Part shown: positions 52,208 to 62,350 of the stretch, piece after piece
Layout of the letters: each line of letters starts with the position of its first letter
Position numbering within the stretch: position 1 is the stretch's first letter
Assembly (NCBI GenBank): GCA_900316235.1
Contig: ONCC01000006.1
Location: 1-64,000, forward strand
From: an uncultured Bacteroidales bacterium
GTDB lineage: Bacteria; Bacteroidota; Bacteroidia; Bacteroidales; P3
Direction: 5' to 3'
Length of the DNA: 64,000 nucleotides
Position numbers and translations under genes: made by a program
The notes under the pieces: model-generated
What the model was told of the DNA's origin: nothing
What the model saw: only the letters and a program-made list of their open reading frames with translations
Databases searched by the model: none

Positions 52208-54745
52208 TTAATCGAGACTTTGACCAATAGAGAAGTGGAACTGACTTCCGCCGTACTTGCCGTCGAAGCCATAGCCCCAGTCGACGCCGATGAGACCCAG
52301 CATGGGGAGATAGAGGCGGACACCGAGACCGGCGGAGTTATACATCTTGAAGGGCTGGAAATCAGAAAGCTTAGGCCAGCAATTACCACCCTCGACAAAG
52401 CCGAGTACCCAGATGGTGGCACTGCCACTTTCGACGATGGGCTGGCGGAGCTCAATGATGAAGCGGTCGAAGACCGAACCGCCGCCGTCGGGAGAGAGAG
52501 AGTTGTTCTCATAGCCACGCAGGGGAATAACCTCGCGTCCGTCGAGCACCCACGACGAAAGTCCGTCACCACCAAGGAAGTAGCGTCCGAAGGGAGCCAA
52601 TCCGATGTCATCGTTATAATAGCTCATCCAGCCGAAACGGAAGCGGGTGCTGAGGACCACGTCGCCCACCAGGTTAAGGAACCAGGAGCCGTGGAAATTC
52701 ACCTTATAGTACTCAATCCATTTGTACTTCTCCTCGGGGGTAGCATTGGAGTAATCCTTGCCCGAAAGGAGAGAAAATGGCGGAGTAAGATAGGCGCTCA
52801 AGGAGATTTCGGAACCGCTGCGGGTGTAGAAGGGAGAATCGAAGGAGTTACGTGAGATAGTGAAGATGTAAGAGATGTCGTTGGAGGTTCCGTTGGTAAA
52901 GAGGCCTGCGGCCAAGTTGCTATAGTTATTGAGAATGTAGTGCTTATAAGCAATACCGTGGGACATGATAAAATAGTCGTCGGGCCACTTGAGGCGCTTG
53001 GAGAAGCTAACGCCAAGGCCTGTAATCTGGAGGCTGTAGAAACTATTGTCGTTCTTGCGCACCCAGAGGCCGTTGCTCAGGTAGTTGTGATAAATCTGAC
53101 CCGTGAGCGACTGCGCGCGGCGACCGCCGAGCCAAGGCTCTGTGAACGAGGCACTGAAGGAATAATAAGAACTTCCGTTGGTGGTGGCATTGAAGGCCAG
53201 TTTCTGACCATCGCCAGCAGGCAGCGGTACCCAGGCATCCTTGTTAAAGATATTGCGGATACTGAAGTTGTTGAGCTGGATACCAATCTGGCCGATGAAC
53301 ATTCCAGAACCATAACCACCTTGAAGATTGAGCTGGCTGGTAGAGCCTTCCTTGACATGATAGACAATGTCGACGGTACCATCCTTGGCGTTGGGGCGAG
53401 GCTCAGGTTTCACCGATTGCTCCTCGAAGAATCTGAGTGCCAGTAGTTCACGGTAACTGCGCATCATCGCCTCGCGGCTGAAGAGGTCACCCGGACGGGT
53501 ACGCAACTCACGCATAATGACCTTGTCATTGGTAATGGTGTTACCCTCAATGGAGACATTGCGGATGCGGGCCTGCTTGTCCTCGACGATACGAATCTCG
53601 ATGTCGATACTGTCGTTCTCCACCGCCACCTCGACTGGCGTGGCGCGGAAGAAGAGGTAGCCGTTGTCCATGTAGAGCGAAGTGATATCGGTGCCGGAAG
53701 GATTGTAGGTCAAGTTCTCCTCGAGGAGACGCTTGTTGTAGGGATCGCCTTTGGAAATACGGAGGGAGCGGCGCAGCACATCGTCGGAATATACGGTATT
53801 GCCCGAGAAGGTGATATTGCGGAAAAAGAATTTACGTCCCTCATGTAGGACGACCTTAACCCTCAGACGATCCTGGTCTTTCTTTTTCAGTTCGGCCTGA
53901 GGAACCTCCCACACCGTGTCCAGCACGATTCGGGCATCGCGGTAGCCCTGCTCGTTATAATAGGAGATAATGTTGTTGAGGTCCTCACGGAAGTCATTCT
54001 CCATGTAGCGAGACTTCTTCCAAAAGACTTTTTTCCAGAAACGCAGGCTTTTGCGGAAATGCACATCGCGGGTCTTCTGCATCTTACCCTTGAGAGTGCT
54101 GGTGGAGACCTCCTGATTGCCATCAAAGATGAGGGAGTCGATTTTTACCTTGTTGCCGCGTTTGACATTGAAAGTGACGATGAGACGACCCGTACTGTCG
54201 GCCTCCTCAGTGGTGGGGGTCACTTCCACACGGGTGTACCCTTTTTCGATGAAGTAGCTCTTGATTTTGTTCGACGAGATGCGGAGCATATTCTCAGTCA
54301 CCACATCGCCGGTCTTAATCTGGATTTCCTCGCGGAGTTTTTTATCCTCGCCTTTCTTCACACCAGTGAAGGCGAATTTCAACATGCGGGGACGTTCACG
54401 AAGAACGATGGTGAGGAATGCAATATTGCCCTGGATGCGGGAGACTCGGATTTGCACATCGTCGAACATACCCTGTTTCCAGAGGTTCTCGATGGCACCC
54501 GAAATTTTGTCGCCAGGGATTTTCACCTTGTCGCCCACCTGCAGACCTGCCACAAGTTGAACAACACGATGGTCGAAATTGTCGGCGCCCTCGAAGGAGA
54601 TGCCTCCAATTTCGTATGTTTTGGGAGTCAAGTAGTCGAAGTTGTATTCCGTATTACCACCCACAACAACCTGGGAATGAGCCATCATTGGCATCACCGC
54701 CAGCATGATGATGAGCAGTAATAGTTTCTGTTTCTGTTTCATCAA
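52208..54745 (-). CDS. bamA: Outer-membrane protein assembly factor
   Basis: An 845-residue BamA: signal peptide, five POTRA domains (about 40-470, for example ISFEGADNFDHRVVQLVAG and ITFSGNTVYSDDVLRRSLRI), and a C-terminal Omp85 barrel with the lid-lock motif IPLRGYENN and an aromatic-rich last strand (FHFSIGQSLD). It inserts beta-barrel proteins in the outer membrane. Bacteroidota-typical neighbours: uppS upstream, two skp genes downstream. The 84-nt A/T-rich gap to uppS shows no clear promoter. Confidence 0.95.
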   Translation of the reverse strand: MMKQKQKLLLLIIMLAVMPMMAHSQVVVGGNTEYNFDYLTPKTYEIGGISFEGADNFDHRVVQLVAGLQVGDKVKIPGDKISGAIENLWKQGMFDDVQIRVSRIQGNIAFLTIVLRERPRMLKFAFTGVKKGEDKKLREEIQIKTGDVVTENMLRISSNKIKSYFIEKGYTRVEVTPTTEEADSTGRLIVTFNVKRGNKVKIDSLIFDGNQEVSTSTLKGKMQKTRDVHFRKSLRFWKKVFWKKSRYMENDFREDLNNIISYYNEQGYRDARIVLDTVWEVPQAELKKKDQDRLRVKVVLHEGRKFFFRNITFSGNTVYSDDVLRRSLRISKGDPYNKRLLEENLTYNPSGTDITSLYMDNGYLFFRATPVEVAVENDSIDIEIRIVEDKQARIRNVSIEGNTITNDKVIMRELRTRPGDLFSREAMMRSYRELLALRFFEEQSVKPEPRPNAKDGTVDIVYHVKEGSTSQLNLQGGYGSGMFIGQIGIQLNNFSIRNIFNKDAWVPLPAGDGQKLAFNATTNGSSYYSFSASFTEPWLGGRRAQSLTGQIYHNYLSNGLWVRKNDNSFYSLQITGLGVSFSKRLKWPDDYFIMSHGIAYKHYILNNYSNLAAGLFTNGTSNDISYIFTISRNSFDSPFYTRSGSEISLSAYLTPPFSLLSGKDYSNATPEEKYKWIEYYKVNFHGSWFLNLVGDVVLSTRFRFGWMSYYNDDIGLAPFGRYFLGGDGLSSWVLDGREVIPLRGYENNSLSPDGGGSVFDRFIIELRQPIVESGSATIWVLGFVEGGNCWPKLSDFQPFKMYNSAGLGVRLYLPMLGLIGVDWGYGFDGKYGGSQFHFSIGQSLD

Positions 54746-54829
54746 AATTTACACTTAATCCTTATAATAACTCACTTCTGTATAAATTATTATATATAAG
54801 TATAAAAAAAGTGTAAAAAATTGCATTTT

Positions 54830-55567
54830 TTATTTCGATGCTTCCACCTGGGCTTCTGTCTTGCCGAAACGGCGCTGGCGGCTCTGGTATTCGGCCACTG
54901 CTTCGTAGAGGTTTTCCTCGCGGAAATCGGGCCAAAGTATCTCGGTGAAATAAAACTCGGTGTAAGCCATCTGCCAAAGGAGGAAGTTGCTCACGCGCAG
55001 TTCGCCGCCAGTACGGATAAGGAGGTCGGGGTCTGGATAGTCCTTGGTAGTTAAGTAACTGCGGAGGGTATCCTCGTCGATGGTGGCGGGGTCACGATGT
55101 TCAGTGCAAAGGGCTTTCAGCGCCTGGGCAATCTCCCACCGCGAGCTATAGCTCAAAGCAAGGATGAGGGTCATAGCGGTATTGCCAGCGGTCTCTTCGA
55201 TGCACTGTTCCAGCATGGTACGCGAGCGCTCAGGGAGGCGCTGCAGGTCACCAATCATAGTCAGGCGCACGTTGTTTTTCATCAAGGTCTCCGTCTCCTC
55301 GCGGACAGCCTTGATGAGGAGCTCCATCAACCCGTCGACTTCAGCCTGCGGACGGTTCCAGTTCTCAGTGCTGAAAGTATAGAGAGTCATATACTTAACA
55401 CCTAGCTTCACGCCGCCTTCCACCGTCTGGCGCACCGCAGTAAAGGCATTCTGATGACCGAAGAGTCGCTCATGCTGCTGCTTCATGGCCCAACGGCCAT
55501 TACCGTCCATGATGATGGCCACGTGTTGTGGCACCCTTGTCTTGTCAATTTGGTCTATTGTGATCAT
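54830..55567 (-). CDS. uppS: Isoprenyl transferase (undecaprenyl diphosphate synthase)
   Basis: A 245-residue cis-prenyltransferase: HVAIIMDGNGRWAMKQ with catalytic Asp21, TLYTFSTENWNRP, and the C-terminal DLLIRTGGELRVSNFLLWQ / AYTEFYFTEILWPDF motifs. It makes the C55 carrier for peptidoglycan and for the polysaccharide locus in this window. Length is normal. Confidence 0.96.
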   Translation of the reverse strand: MITIDQIDKTRVPQHVAIIMDGNGRWAMKQQHERLFGHQNAFTAVRQTVEGGVKLGVKYMTLYTFSTENWNRPQAEVDGLMELLIKAVREETETLMKNNVRLTMIGDLQRLPERSRTMLEQCIEETAGNTAMTLILALSYSSRWEIAQALKALCTEHRDPATIDEDTLRSYLTTKDYPDPDLLIRTGGELRVSNFLLWQMAYTEFYFTEILWPDFREENLYEAVAEYQSRQRRFGKTEAQVEASK

Positions 55568-55578
55568 TTTCTAATGTT

Positions 55579-56475
55579 TTATTTCCTACAACGCTTGGAA
55601 CGCATCCATCCCAAAAGTACGTCAAAACTGATACCCAACGAAACATGGAAATAGGCATACCAGTCGTCGAGCGAGTCGTCGCCGCGTTTGATACCCACTG
55701 CGTTGACATAGCCAGGCTCCACCTCGCCGCTGCGGTCGGCCAGTTGTGCTGCCAATATCCCATCACGTGAGTTGGCAATAAGGAATTCGCTCCCAACATA
55801 GGTCTTGCTGACATCATCGAGATAATCAGTCCATGTCATGCGGAACCCATATTCCGCCGCCAAGGAGAATGCTTTCCCCATTCTAACCTTAACACCCACA
55901 CCGAACGGCAGACAGACTTGCGTCAATGTGTATGTCCTGCGGTCGGAATACTCTTTAGTTCCCTGACCTTCCGTGCACAAAGGCTGCAATTCCGCCCAAT
56001 GTTCCTCACCATTGCCGACAACATAGCGCGCCATGGGATTAAAATGGAACACGCCGAGACCACCAAAGATATAGGGTGTCCAAAGGCGTTCCGTGGCCCC
56101 TGGACCAAAAGGTGCGAAGTTGAACTCTACCAAGGCCGCCAACTCCATAATATGGGACTTGAAGCTGAGGTTACGCAATTTATTATAGTCTTTCTCGCAA
56201 GCCACCGACCCGAGACTCAGTTCTCCTCTCAGCGCCACACGGTTGTCGATGCTGTAGCGCAAACCCACACCGCCGGCAGGACGGGGCAGGGTAAGGGCGC
56301 TCTGGTCATTCAGGTCGCCAATATAATTCATGCCGCCTCCTATCAGCAATAATTCGCTGCGGCCGAGGAAGTCTTGCCGCTGGGCATGAACGGAAGAGGA
56401 AAAAGAAAAGAGGAAAACCATGCTGACACATGCCAGCACAACCATCTTTTTTCTCTTTCCGCTTCCCGTTTTCAT
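55579..56475 (-). CDS. DUF6089 family outer-membrane beta-barrel protein
   Basis: A 298-residue protein: signal peptide ending SSSVHA, then a barrel-like sequence with the opening SELLLIGGGMNYIGDLND and YIFGGLGVFHFNPMA, as in the Bacteroidota DUF6089 family. It sits between the DUF4837 gene and uppS/bamA, a recurrent arrangement in the phylum. Function unknown; an envelope-assembly accessory role is inferred only from position. Confidence 0.8.
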   Translation of the reverse strand: MKTGSGKRKKMVVLACVSMVFLFSFSSSVHAQRQDFLGRSELLLIGGGMNYIGDLNDQSALTLPRPAGGVGLRYSIDNRVALRGELSLGSVACEKDYNKLRNLSFKSHIMELAALVEFNFAPFGPGATERLWTPYIFGGLGVFHFNPMARYVVGNGEEHWAELQPLCTEGQGTKEYSDRRTYTLTQVCLPFGVGVKVRMGKAFSLAAEYGFRMTWTDYLDDVSKTYVGSEFLIANSRDGILAAQLADRSGEVEPGYVNAVGIKRGDDSLDDWYAYFHVSLGISFDVLLGWMRSKRCRK

Positions 56476-56485
56476 CTTTCCGATG

Positions 56486-57484
56486 CTATTCCTTCCATTT
56501 TAAAGAATTACATATACCTTCCACCTGCATCAGATAGTCGCGCTTGTCAAATCGCGGGGCATAGACGAATCCAATCACCTCGACAATATTCTTACCATCG
56601 GGGGAGAGCATCGAATAGCAGACGAAAGGACCTCCCATGCGGTCGGTGGTCTCCATCAGTCGCCACAGGCCGTGAGTCTCGATACAGTAGTCGGTGCCCT
56701 CATAGTCCACCTTACGCGTTTCAAAGTCCACACGTCGTTCCGTCCCCATGTAGCCATCCTCCGAGGGCGAAGGAACATGGCGTCGCATAATAGTATCGAT
56801 ACGGTTGTATATTTTCTCCGGCAACATCATTTCCTGACTGCGGTAGGGGGTGACATTGACGAGCACACCTAAACTAAAATCCTTGGTTTCCTTGCGAATC
56901 CATGCAAAACCATCATCCTCTGTCGCCCACATGAAATCCTCACTGAAAGTGAGTTCAAAACCAAACTTCTCCTTCATGCGATTCATCAGGTCCACGTTGC
57001 GATTGTTGTAGAAAGCCCTAATCATGCGTTTGTGTTCAGCATTGTAGATGGCATTGACAATATTGGGCTCATATTTGCGTAGCAGGTCGCGAAGCGAAGC
57101 CTCACTCGAAGCGGCAATGTCCACTACCACTTGCGGCGCGGCCCACTTGTCACGGTCTATGTACACCTTGTCAGGATTGCCTTTCTTCACTTCCAAAATG
57201 ACAATATTGCGGTGCATCTGGAACATGTGGGTATTGCGGAGCGACGACACGGGAACATTCACCAGGTCGAACCGCGGCTCAGGCTGAGGCAAACATCCCT
57301 GCGGCTGCAGGAATATCGAATCGATGAGCTCGCGCGTCATCTTCAGCATTTGGCCTTTGTCGGCCGCCAGCAACACCTCGAGGGTCTTGCCTGAAGAACT
57401 CTTCTGCATGATAGCCTCATTCTGACGGCTGTGGCAGGCTGACAGTAGCACCAGCACTGACAGCAATAGAATCACTTTCTTCAT
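56486..57484 (-). CDS. DUF4837 family lipoprotein
   Basis: A 332-residue lipoprotein from ATG 57484 (MKKVILLLSVLVLLSAC, lipobox Cys17). An upstream ATG at 57511 adds nine residues before the signal and overlaps the epimerase gene by 26 nt, so it is not chosen. The body has QMHRNIVILEVKKGN, WAAPQVVVDIAA and WATEDDGFAWIRKETKDF, matching the DUF4837 family. Unknown function; it ends 10 nt before DUF6089. Confidence 0.8.
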   Translation of the reverse strand: MKKVILLLSVLVLLSACHSRQNEAIMQKSSSGKTLEVLLAADKGQMLKMTRELIDSIFLQPQGCLPQPEPRFDLVNVPVSSLRNTHMFQMHRNIVILEVKKGNPDKVYIDRDKWAAPQVVVDIAASSEASLRDLLRKYEPNIVNAIYNAEHKRMIRAFYNNRNVDLMNRMKEKFGFELTFSEDFMWATEDDGFAWIRKETKDFSLGVLVNVTPYRSQEMMLPEKIYNRIDTIMRRHVPSPSEDGYMGTERRVDFETRKVDYEGTDYCIETHGLWRLMETTDRMGGPFVCYSMLSPDGKNIVEVIGFVYAPRFDKRDYLMQVEGICNSLKWKE

Positions 57485-57485
57485 A

Positions 57486-58409
57486 TCATTGATTGTTTTT
57501 TCTCCATTCATGGAATTCTTTTATTGCCTCCTCTATCAAAGTTTGAGGCATTCCTAAGTCACTGATAGCACGACTACTGTCGTAGTATTCCCGTACAAGA
57601 AGTTGCTTGATATTACAGGTCGACACCTGGGTTTTTACACCAATCCAGCGCAACACATCTCCCACCCTACCGGCCGTCAGCAGAAGCCAGTTGGGCGCAA
57701 GAAAAACTTTTTGGCGGTAGCCACATACTTTCGCTTGTATCTCATATAATCCCTTGATTGACAAACAGGATTGACCATTCACCGCAATATACCGAACACC
57801 ATTCTCGCCGCGAGTCAGTGCATTCACGATAGCCTGAGCCACGTCTCTCACATGCACAAATGCCTTGCCACCCTTGGGGGTAAACATCAGCGGTTTTCTA
57901 TAAGCAGCCATCAGCATCTGTCCCGAGGAAGGTTTCACATCCCACGGTCCCAACATAAATCCCGGGTTAATCACCACCACATGGCGGCCTTCCTTGGCGG
58001 CTTCCAAAATCATTTGCTCTCCTTCACGTTTGCTGTCGGCATAGAAAGAACGCACTTCATTCAAAGTGTCCACTGTCGAAGTGTGCACCAATATCCCGAT
58101 TCCCTGCTCGTCCATCAGGCGCACCAGCATCTGGCACAGGTCGCGGTTCACCGGCAGGAAATCCTCGTAACGCCGCAGCGACATATCGGTGCATCCGGCA
58201 CAATTGACGATAGCGTCGCAACCTTCAGCAGATTTGGCCAGTACCTCATAATCAAGGGGGGATCCCACAATCATCTGCCACCCGCCTTGCTGCAATCTAA
58301 TACCGTTGGCCCGACGCACCAAGGCTACCACTTCGTGACCCTCGGCCATCAACCGCTGTAGCACATTGTGCCCCAGCAGTCCCGTCGCTCCAAGCAGCAA
58401 TACTTTCAT
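57486..58409 (-). CDS. NAD-dependent epimerase/dehydratase (extended SDR)
   Basis: A 307-residue protein with LLLGATGLLGHNVLQRL at the N-terminus and the catalytic Tyr-x3-Lys in FYADSKREGEQ, then VVINPGFMLGPWD. Extended SDRs of this type act on nucleotide sugars or other carbonyl substrates; nothing here fixes the substrate. It lies 55 nt after the helix-hairpin-helix gene and 1 nt before DUF4837. Confidence 0.8.
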   Translation of the reverse strand: MKVLLLGATGLLGHNVLQRLMAEGHEVVALVRRANGIRLQQGGWQMIVGSPLDYEVLAKSAEGCDAIVNCAGCTDMSLRRYEDFLPVNRDLCQMLVRLMDEQGIGILVHTSTVDTLNEVRSFYADSKREGEQMILEAAKEGRHVVVINPGFMLGPWDVKPSSGQMLMAAYRKPLMFTPKGGKAFVHVRDVAQAIVNALTRGENGVRYIAVNGQSCLSIKGLYEIQAKVCGYRQKVFLAPNWLLLTAGRVGDVLRWIGVKTQVSTCNIKQLLVREYYDSSRAISDLGMPQTLIEEAIKEFHEWRKNNQ

Positions 58410-58464
58410 ATTTTAAATAACGTCCACCACCCATTTTTATTGCATCTGGGGGAAAAAAAAGATG

Positions 58465-60345
58465 CTAGAACTTGCAGCGAAGCTGAATGTGCCAGGTCTG
58501 GCGTACGGGGCCGGGAGTGGCAGCGTTGTCGGAGCCGATATGATCCTCGCCGGGGCGGAATGCCAAAGTATATTTAATGTTAAGGTTCAGCCACTTGGTA
58601 ATATCGCAACGTAGCACCACTGAGGTGCGGAGACCACGACCTTGCAACATGGGCATACTATAGGCATACTGAATATAGCTTTCGCTGAGGTAAATGCGGG
58701 CATAATAGCCGTTGATGTCGTGCCATGTGGCTTGGACGGCAGTCTGCCAGCGGTCGCCACTATAGCGCACCTCTTGCGAGACCGCCCATCCTTGTTGGTT
58801 GCCCGACTCCTCGGTATTGAACCACGAGAGGATAACTCGCGTAGTGAGGCACCACGGGCCATCTGTGAATCGGTATTGTCCTTGCAGCTGCTGACGGAGA
58901 GTGTTCTCGATAACCTTGCCACTTGTGCCGGGAACATTGCGTTGTTGGTGACGGAGCGTATAGCGCACCCAGGCCTCACCCTTGTGCCCCACATCTCGTC
59001 CTAGCTGCAGTTGCCATTTTGAGCCCGTGGAAGGTGCATAGCAACCATATTTCACCTTGGGAAAGCGATGCACGTCGGCACTAATCAGTGCTGCCAAGCC
59101 CAGTGGCAGATGGAAGCGACCGTCGAGGCTGACACCTTGTTCGTTGGCAGTACGGGAGCCGATGCTGTAGGCTGCCGTGTGGAGGTTATGGTAACGAGAG
59201 TCGTAGTGTCGCACGGCGAGACCGATACTGTTGTCGCCACGCAACGAAAGGCGCATACCCCCGATGGCTGCCGGATGACCTTCGGCATCAGTTGCCGCCT
59301 CGCCAAAGAACAGCAATCGTCCCACCTGCCACAGGACATCGACTCCCAAAGCCCCGGCTCGATCGCCACGAAAATAGTCTTGGTTGTAGACATAGTTGCG
59401 CAAGCGCACACTGTCGTCGAGGAACGAAGCCGAAGCCGTGACACCCAGTATCAGGTTGCCGTAGCGGAGCTGCAGATGTCCGCCGCCCATCCACTCTTCG
59501 TTTGCCCGCGAGCCGAAGGCCGACAAACTGACGTTGCGACCAAATCCGACGGTAGCAGCGAGGCCTTCCTGCCACCCCTCTTCACTGAAAGGACTGGCAG
59601 CCTTCACGCCACCGGCGTAGCGCACCGGGGAACTACCGGTCAGCGAAAACGGTTCGTAACCCGTCCACAAAGTCACTCCCTGCCCGAATTGCACATTGAA
59701 ACGTCCCATGACAATTCTCTCAATGTGCACAGTTGTCCCGCCCCATAAATCGCCAATCACCAAACTATATGACAGATGATTATCCTTGCCCCATGCTTCG
59801 GTAGGATCTTTGTCGGCGGCAAGCTGGAAGACGACACGATTGTCGTAGTTGAAGCGGTAGCAGAGCAAGCCGCGTAAATTATCCCCCTCGTATTTGCCAT
59901 TGTCATAGCCCTTGGCCCGCTCGACAGTTCCTCCAAGGCCAGCAACCAGCGTGTGGCGCCCCTTCTTGAACATCTCGGCCAGTCCAGGAAACGACCTTTT
60001 CTCATAAGGGTTCGCTTTCACCATGGGGGTAATCAGCGCTACCGTAAGGCTATCGAACCCCGGAACCAGATACAGCTCCTTGACACTAAGAATCTGTCCA
60101 TAGAGCACGATGTAGTTTTTGAGCGCCTTGACCTGGAATGGGGACAGGAACGGCAACGAGGCCACGGCGTCGGTATCGTTGATATTCACCGGATTCTCGG
60201 CCAATTGTATCAGCAGGTCGCTCAACTCAGCGACACCGGCATCGGATCCATGTTCCTCAACCCACTGCTCGATGGCATCTTCCATCTGTGCCTCTGCCGC
60301 GAAAGGCAGGGCAAACAACAGAAGAAATATAAACCTGCGAATCAT
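58465..60345 (-). CDS. Helix-hairpin-helix domain outer-membrane protein
   Basis: A 626-residue protein: signal peptide (MIRRFIFLLLFALPFAAEA), a ComEA-like helix-hairpin-helix region at about 45-110 (PVNINDTDAVASLPFLSPFQ, VKELYLVPGFDSLT), then a long beta-barrel-like region ending in TWHIQLRCKF. The longer frame from 60459 lies wholly inside rnc; ATG 60345 overlaps the rnc stop as ATGA. ComEA domains bind DNA, but in this Bacteroidota type the hairpin region is periplasmic and its ligand is unknown. Confidence 0.75.
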   Translation of the reverse strand: MIRRFIFLLLFALPFAAEAQMEDAIEQWVEEHGSDAGVAELSDLLIQLAENPVNINDTDAVASLPFLSPFQVKALKNYIVLYGQILSVKELYLVPGFDSLTVALITPMVKANPYEKRSFPGLAEMFKKGRHTLVAGLGGTVERAKGYDNGKYEGDNLRGLLCYRFNYDNRVVFQLAADKDPTEAWGKDNHLSYSLVIGDLWGGTTVHIERIVMGRFNVQFGQGVTLWTGYEPFSLTGSSPVRYAGGVKAASPFSEEGWQEGLAATVGFGRNVSLSAFGSRANEEWMGGGHLQLRYGNLILGVTASASFLDDSVRLRNYVYNQDYFRGDRAGALGVDVLWQVGRLLFFGEAATDAEGHPAAIGGMRLSLRGDNSIGLAVRHYDSRYHNLHTAAYSIGSRTANEQGVSLDGRFHLPLGLAALISADVHRFPKVKYGCYAPSTGSKWQLQLGRDVGHKGEAWVRYTLRHQQRNVPGTSGKVIENTLRQQLQGQYRFTDGPWCLTTRVILSWFNTEESGNQQGWAVSQEVRYSGDRWQTAVQATWHDINGYYARIYLSESYIQYAYSMPMLQGRGLRTSVVLRCDITKWLNLNIKYTLAFRPGEDHIGSDNAATPGPVRQTWHIQLRCKF

Positions 60346-61100
60346 TTTACAATGGCACCTTTTTCCACAAGGTCCTTGTAGGTTTTCTCGGCGGCCAACT
60401 GTTCGGCCGCCTTGATAGAGAATTCGACGGCTGACTTCTGGGCCTCTCCGTCGATGCACACCCGACTCTCGTACTGACGACGGGCGGCATGCCCCTGGTT
60501 GATGGTGCGTACCACCTCGAAGGTGATTTTCTTATGGTTTTTCTGGCCCCAGTCGATAAGTTTACTCTTGAAATTCCAGTCCATTTCCGCCATTGCATCC
60601 ACATCGAGATAGGTGCACAGGATGCGGTCGATGAGGATACGGCGAACGAACTTGTATCCCTTGTCGATATACATGGCGCCGACAAGCGCCTCGAAAGCGT
60701 CGCCGCCAATGGACTTGAATCCTCCCGTGGAGTCGTGCTGATAGGCTATCAGGTCGAAGAGACCTATCTTGGTCGAGAGTTTGTTGAGACTGGCGCGGCT
60801 GACAATCTTGGAGCGCAACTCGGTAAGGAACCCCTCACCCTGGAAAGGATATTTCCTGTATAGGTAATCGGCCACCACTGCACTCAGTACGGCATCGCCG
60901 AGGTATTCCAGACGTTCATTGTTGACGCGGTGGCCCTTATGCGAGGACGAGAGCGAGCGATGGGTAAAAGCAACGTGGTACAATTCCGTGTGGCGCGGAA
61001 CATACCCGAGAATGTTCTTAAAGAAACTGTTGAACTCCTTACTTTCCTTATTCTTCCAACGGAGCAGCATGCGCATCAATACTTTCTGAAGGCGAGACAT
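60342..61100 (-). CDS. rnc: Ribonuclease III
   Basis: A 252-residue protein: catalytic RNase III domain with NERLEYLGDAVLSAVVADYL (the Glu and Asp of the active site) and the second acidic site GGDAFEALVGAMYIDKGY, then a C-terminal dsRNA-binding domain. Start 61100 overlaps fabF by 25 nt. Met9 at 61076 (TGATG overlap with the fabF stop) is a good alternative giving 244 residues. It processes rRNA precursors, including the operon at the left edge. Confidence 0.93.
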   Translation of the reverse strand: MSRLQKVLMRMLLRWKNKESKEFNSFFKNILGYVPRHTELYHVAFTHRSLSSSHKGHRVNNERLEYLGDAVLSAVVADYLYRKYPFQGEGFLTELRSKIVSRASLNKLSTKIGLFDLIAYQHDSTGGFKSIGGDAFEALVGAMYIDKGYKFVRRILIDRILCTYLDVDAMAEMDWNFKSKLIDWGQKNHKKITFEVVRTINQGHAARRQYESRVCIDGEAQKSAVEFSIKAAEQLAAEKTYKDLVEKGAIVK

Positions 61101-62320
61101 ACATTGTGGCCGCCAAAGCCGAAAGCATTGCTGATGGCGAAGTTGACCTCGCGTTTCTGTGCTTTGTTGAAAGTAAAATCAAGAGCGGGAATCTGGGGAT
61201 CGTCCGTGAAGTGATTGATTGTCGGAGGGACGATGCCGTTCTTGATGGTAAGGATGGTGGCGATAGCCTCGACAGCTCCGGCGGCACCCAACAGGTGGCC
61301 CGTCATCGACTTGGTGGAGTTGATGGCTATCTTATAGGCATGGTCGCCAAAGAGGCCTGTAATGGCCTTGGGCTCCGAGATGTCGCCAATGGGGGTGGAG
61401 GTACCGTGGGTGTTGATGTGGTCGACATCGGTGAGTGTCATCCCCGACTCTTCCACAGCCTGCCGCATGGCTTTGATAACTCCCAGTCCCTCAGGATGCG
61501 AAGCCGTGATATGGTAGGCATCGGCCGAAAGACCCGTACCCGTAATCTCGGCATAGATGTGTGCGCCGCGTGCCTTGGCGTGCTCCAGTTCCTCCAGGAT
61601 GAGCGCGCCGGCTCCTTCGCCGAGCACAAAGCCGTCACGATCCTTGTCGAAGGGACGCGAGGCCGTCTTGGGGTCATCGTTGCGCGTCGAGAGAGCCCTC
61701 ATGTTGCCAAAGCCACCGATACCGGCTTCGACAACAGCACATTCGGAACCTCCGGCAACCATTGCATCCACCTTACCCAAACGGATAAAGTTGAATGCGT
61801 CACCGATGGCCACGGCCGACGTAGCACACGCCGCAGTGGTGCTGTAGTTGGGGCCGCGCAGGCCATAGCGAATGGCTATCTGGCCGGCACAGATGTCAAC
61901 GATAACCTTGGGAATCCAGTAGGGGCTGAAGCGGGGATTGCCGTTGGAAAGGGCAAACTCACAGAGTTCGTCCTGAAGGCTTTTCACGCCACCCATTCCA
62001 GAACCCCAGATAACACCGAAGCGGTCCTTATCGACATTGGTATCGTCCAGGCCCGCATCGCGCATCGCCTCTTCGACAGTAACCAGGCCATACACAGTAT
62101 AGCCGTCGAGGAGACGCATCTCTTTCTTGTCTATGAATTGCAAAGGGTCGAATCCTTTCAATTCAGATGCGATCTGGCACCTAAACTTCGAGGCATCGAA
62201 ATGTGTTATTGGCCCGGCTCCGCTCACGCCTTTCACCAACCCATCCCACAACTCGGGGACATTGTTGCCAATAGGGGTGAGCGCGCCGAGACCTGTAACA
62301 ACAACTCTTTTCAACTCCAT
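61076..62320 (-). CDS. fabF: Beta-ketoacyl-ACP synthase II
   Basis: A 414-residue condensing enzyme with the complete Cys165 (TAACATSA), His305 (NTHGTSTP), His342 (SMTGHLLGAAGA) triad. It elongates acyl-ACP by two carbons with malonyl-ACP. It is 30 nt downstream of acpP, the classic acpP-fabF-rnc order. Confidence 0.97.
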   Translation of the reverse strand: MELKRVVVTGLGALTPIGNNVPELWDGLVKGVSGAGPITHFDASKFRCQIASELKGFDPLQFIDKKEMRLLDGYTVYGLVTVEEAMRDAGLDDTNVDKDRFGVIWGSGMGGVKSLQDELCEFALSNGNPRFSPYWIPKVIVDICAGQIAIRYGLRGPNYSTTAACATSAVAIGDAFNFIRLGKVDAMVAGGSECAVVEAGIGGFGNMRALSTRNDDPKTASRPFDKDRDGFVLGEGAGALILEELEHAKARGAHIYAEITGTGLSADAYHITASHPEGLGVIKAMRQAVEESGMTLTDVDHINTHGTSTPIGDISEPKAITGLFGDHAYKIAINSTKSMTGHLLGAAGAVEAIATILTIKNGIVPPTINHFTDDPQIPALDFTFNKAQKREVNFAISNAFGFGGHNVCLAFRKY

Positions 62321-62350
62321 AAAGCGGAAAGAGTAGACTTAAATTTAAGG

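Noticed and set aside
60346..60459. N-terminal extension of the helix-hairpin-helix protein
   Set aside because: It lies entirely inside rnc in another frame and precedes a clear signal peptide starting at 60345.
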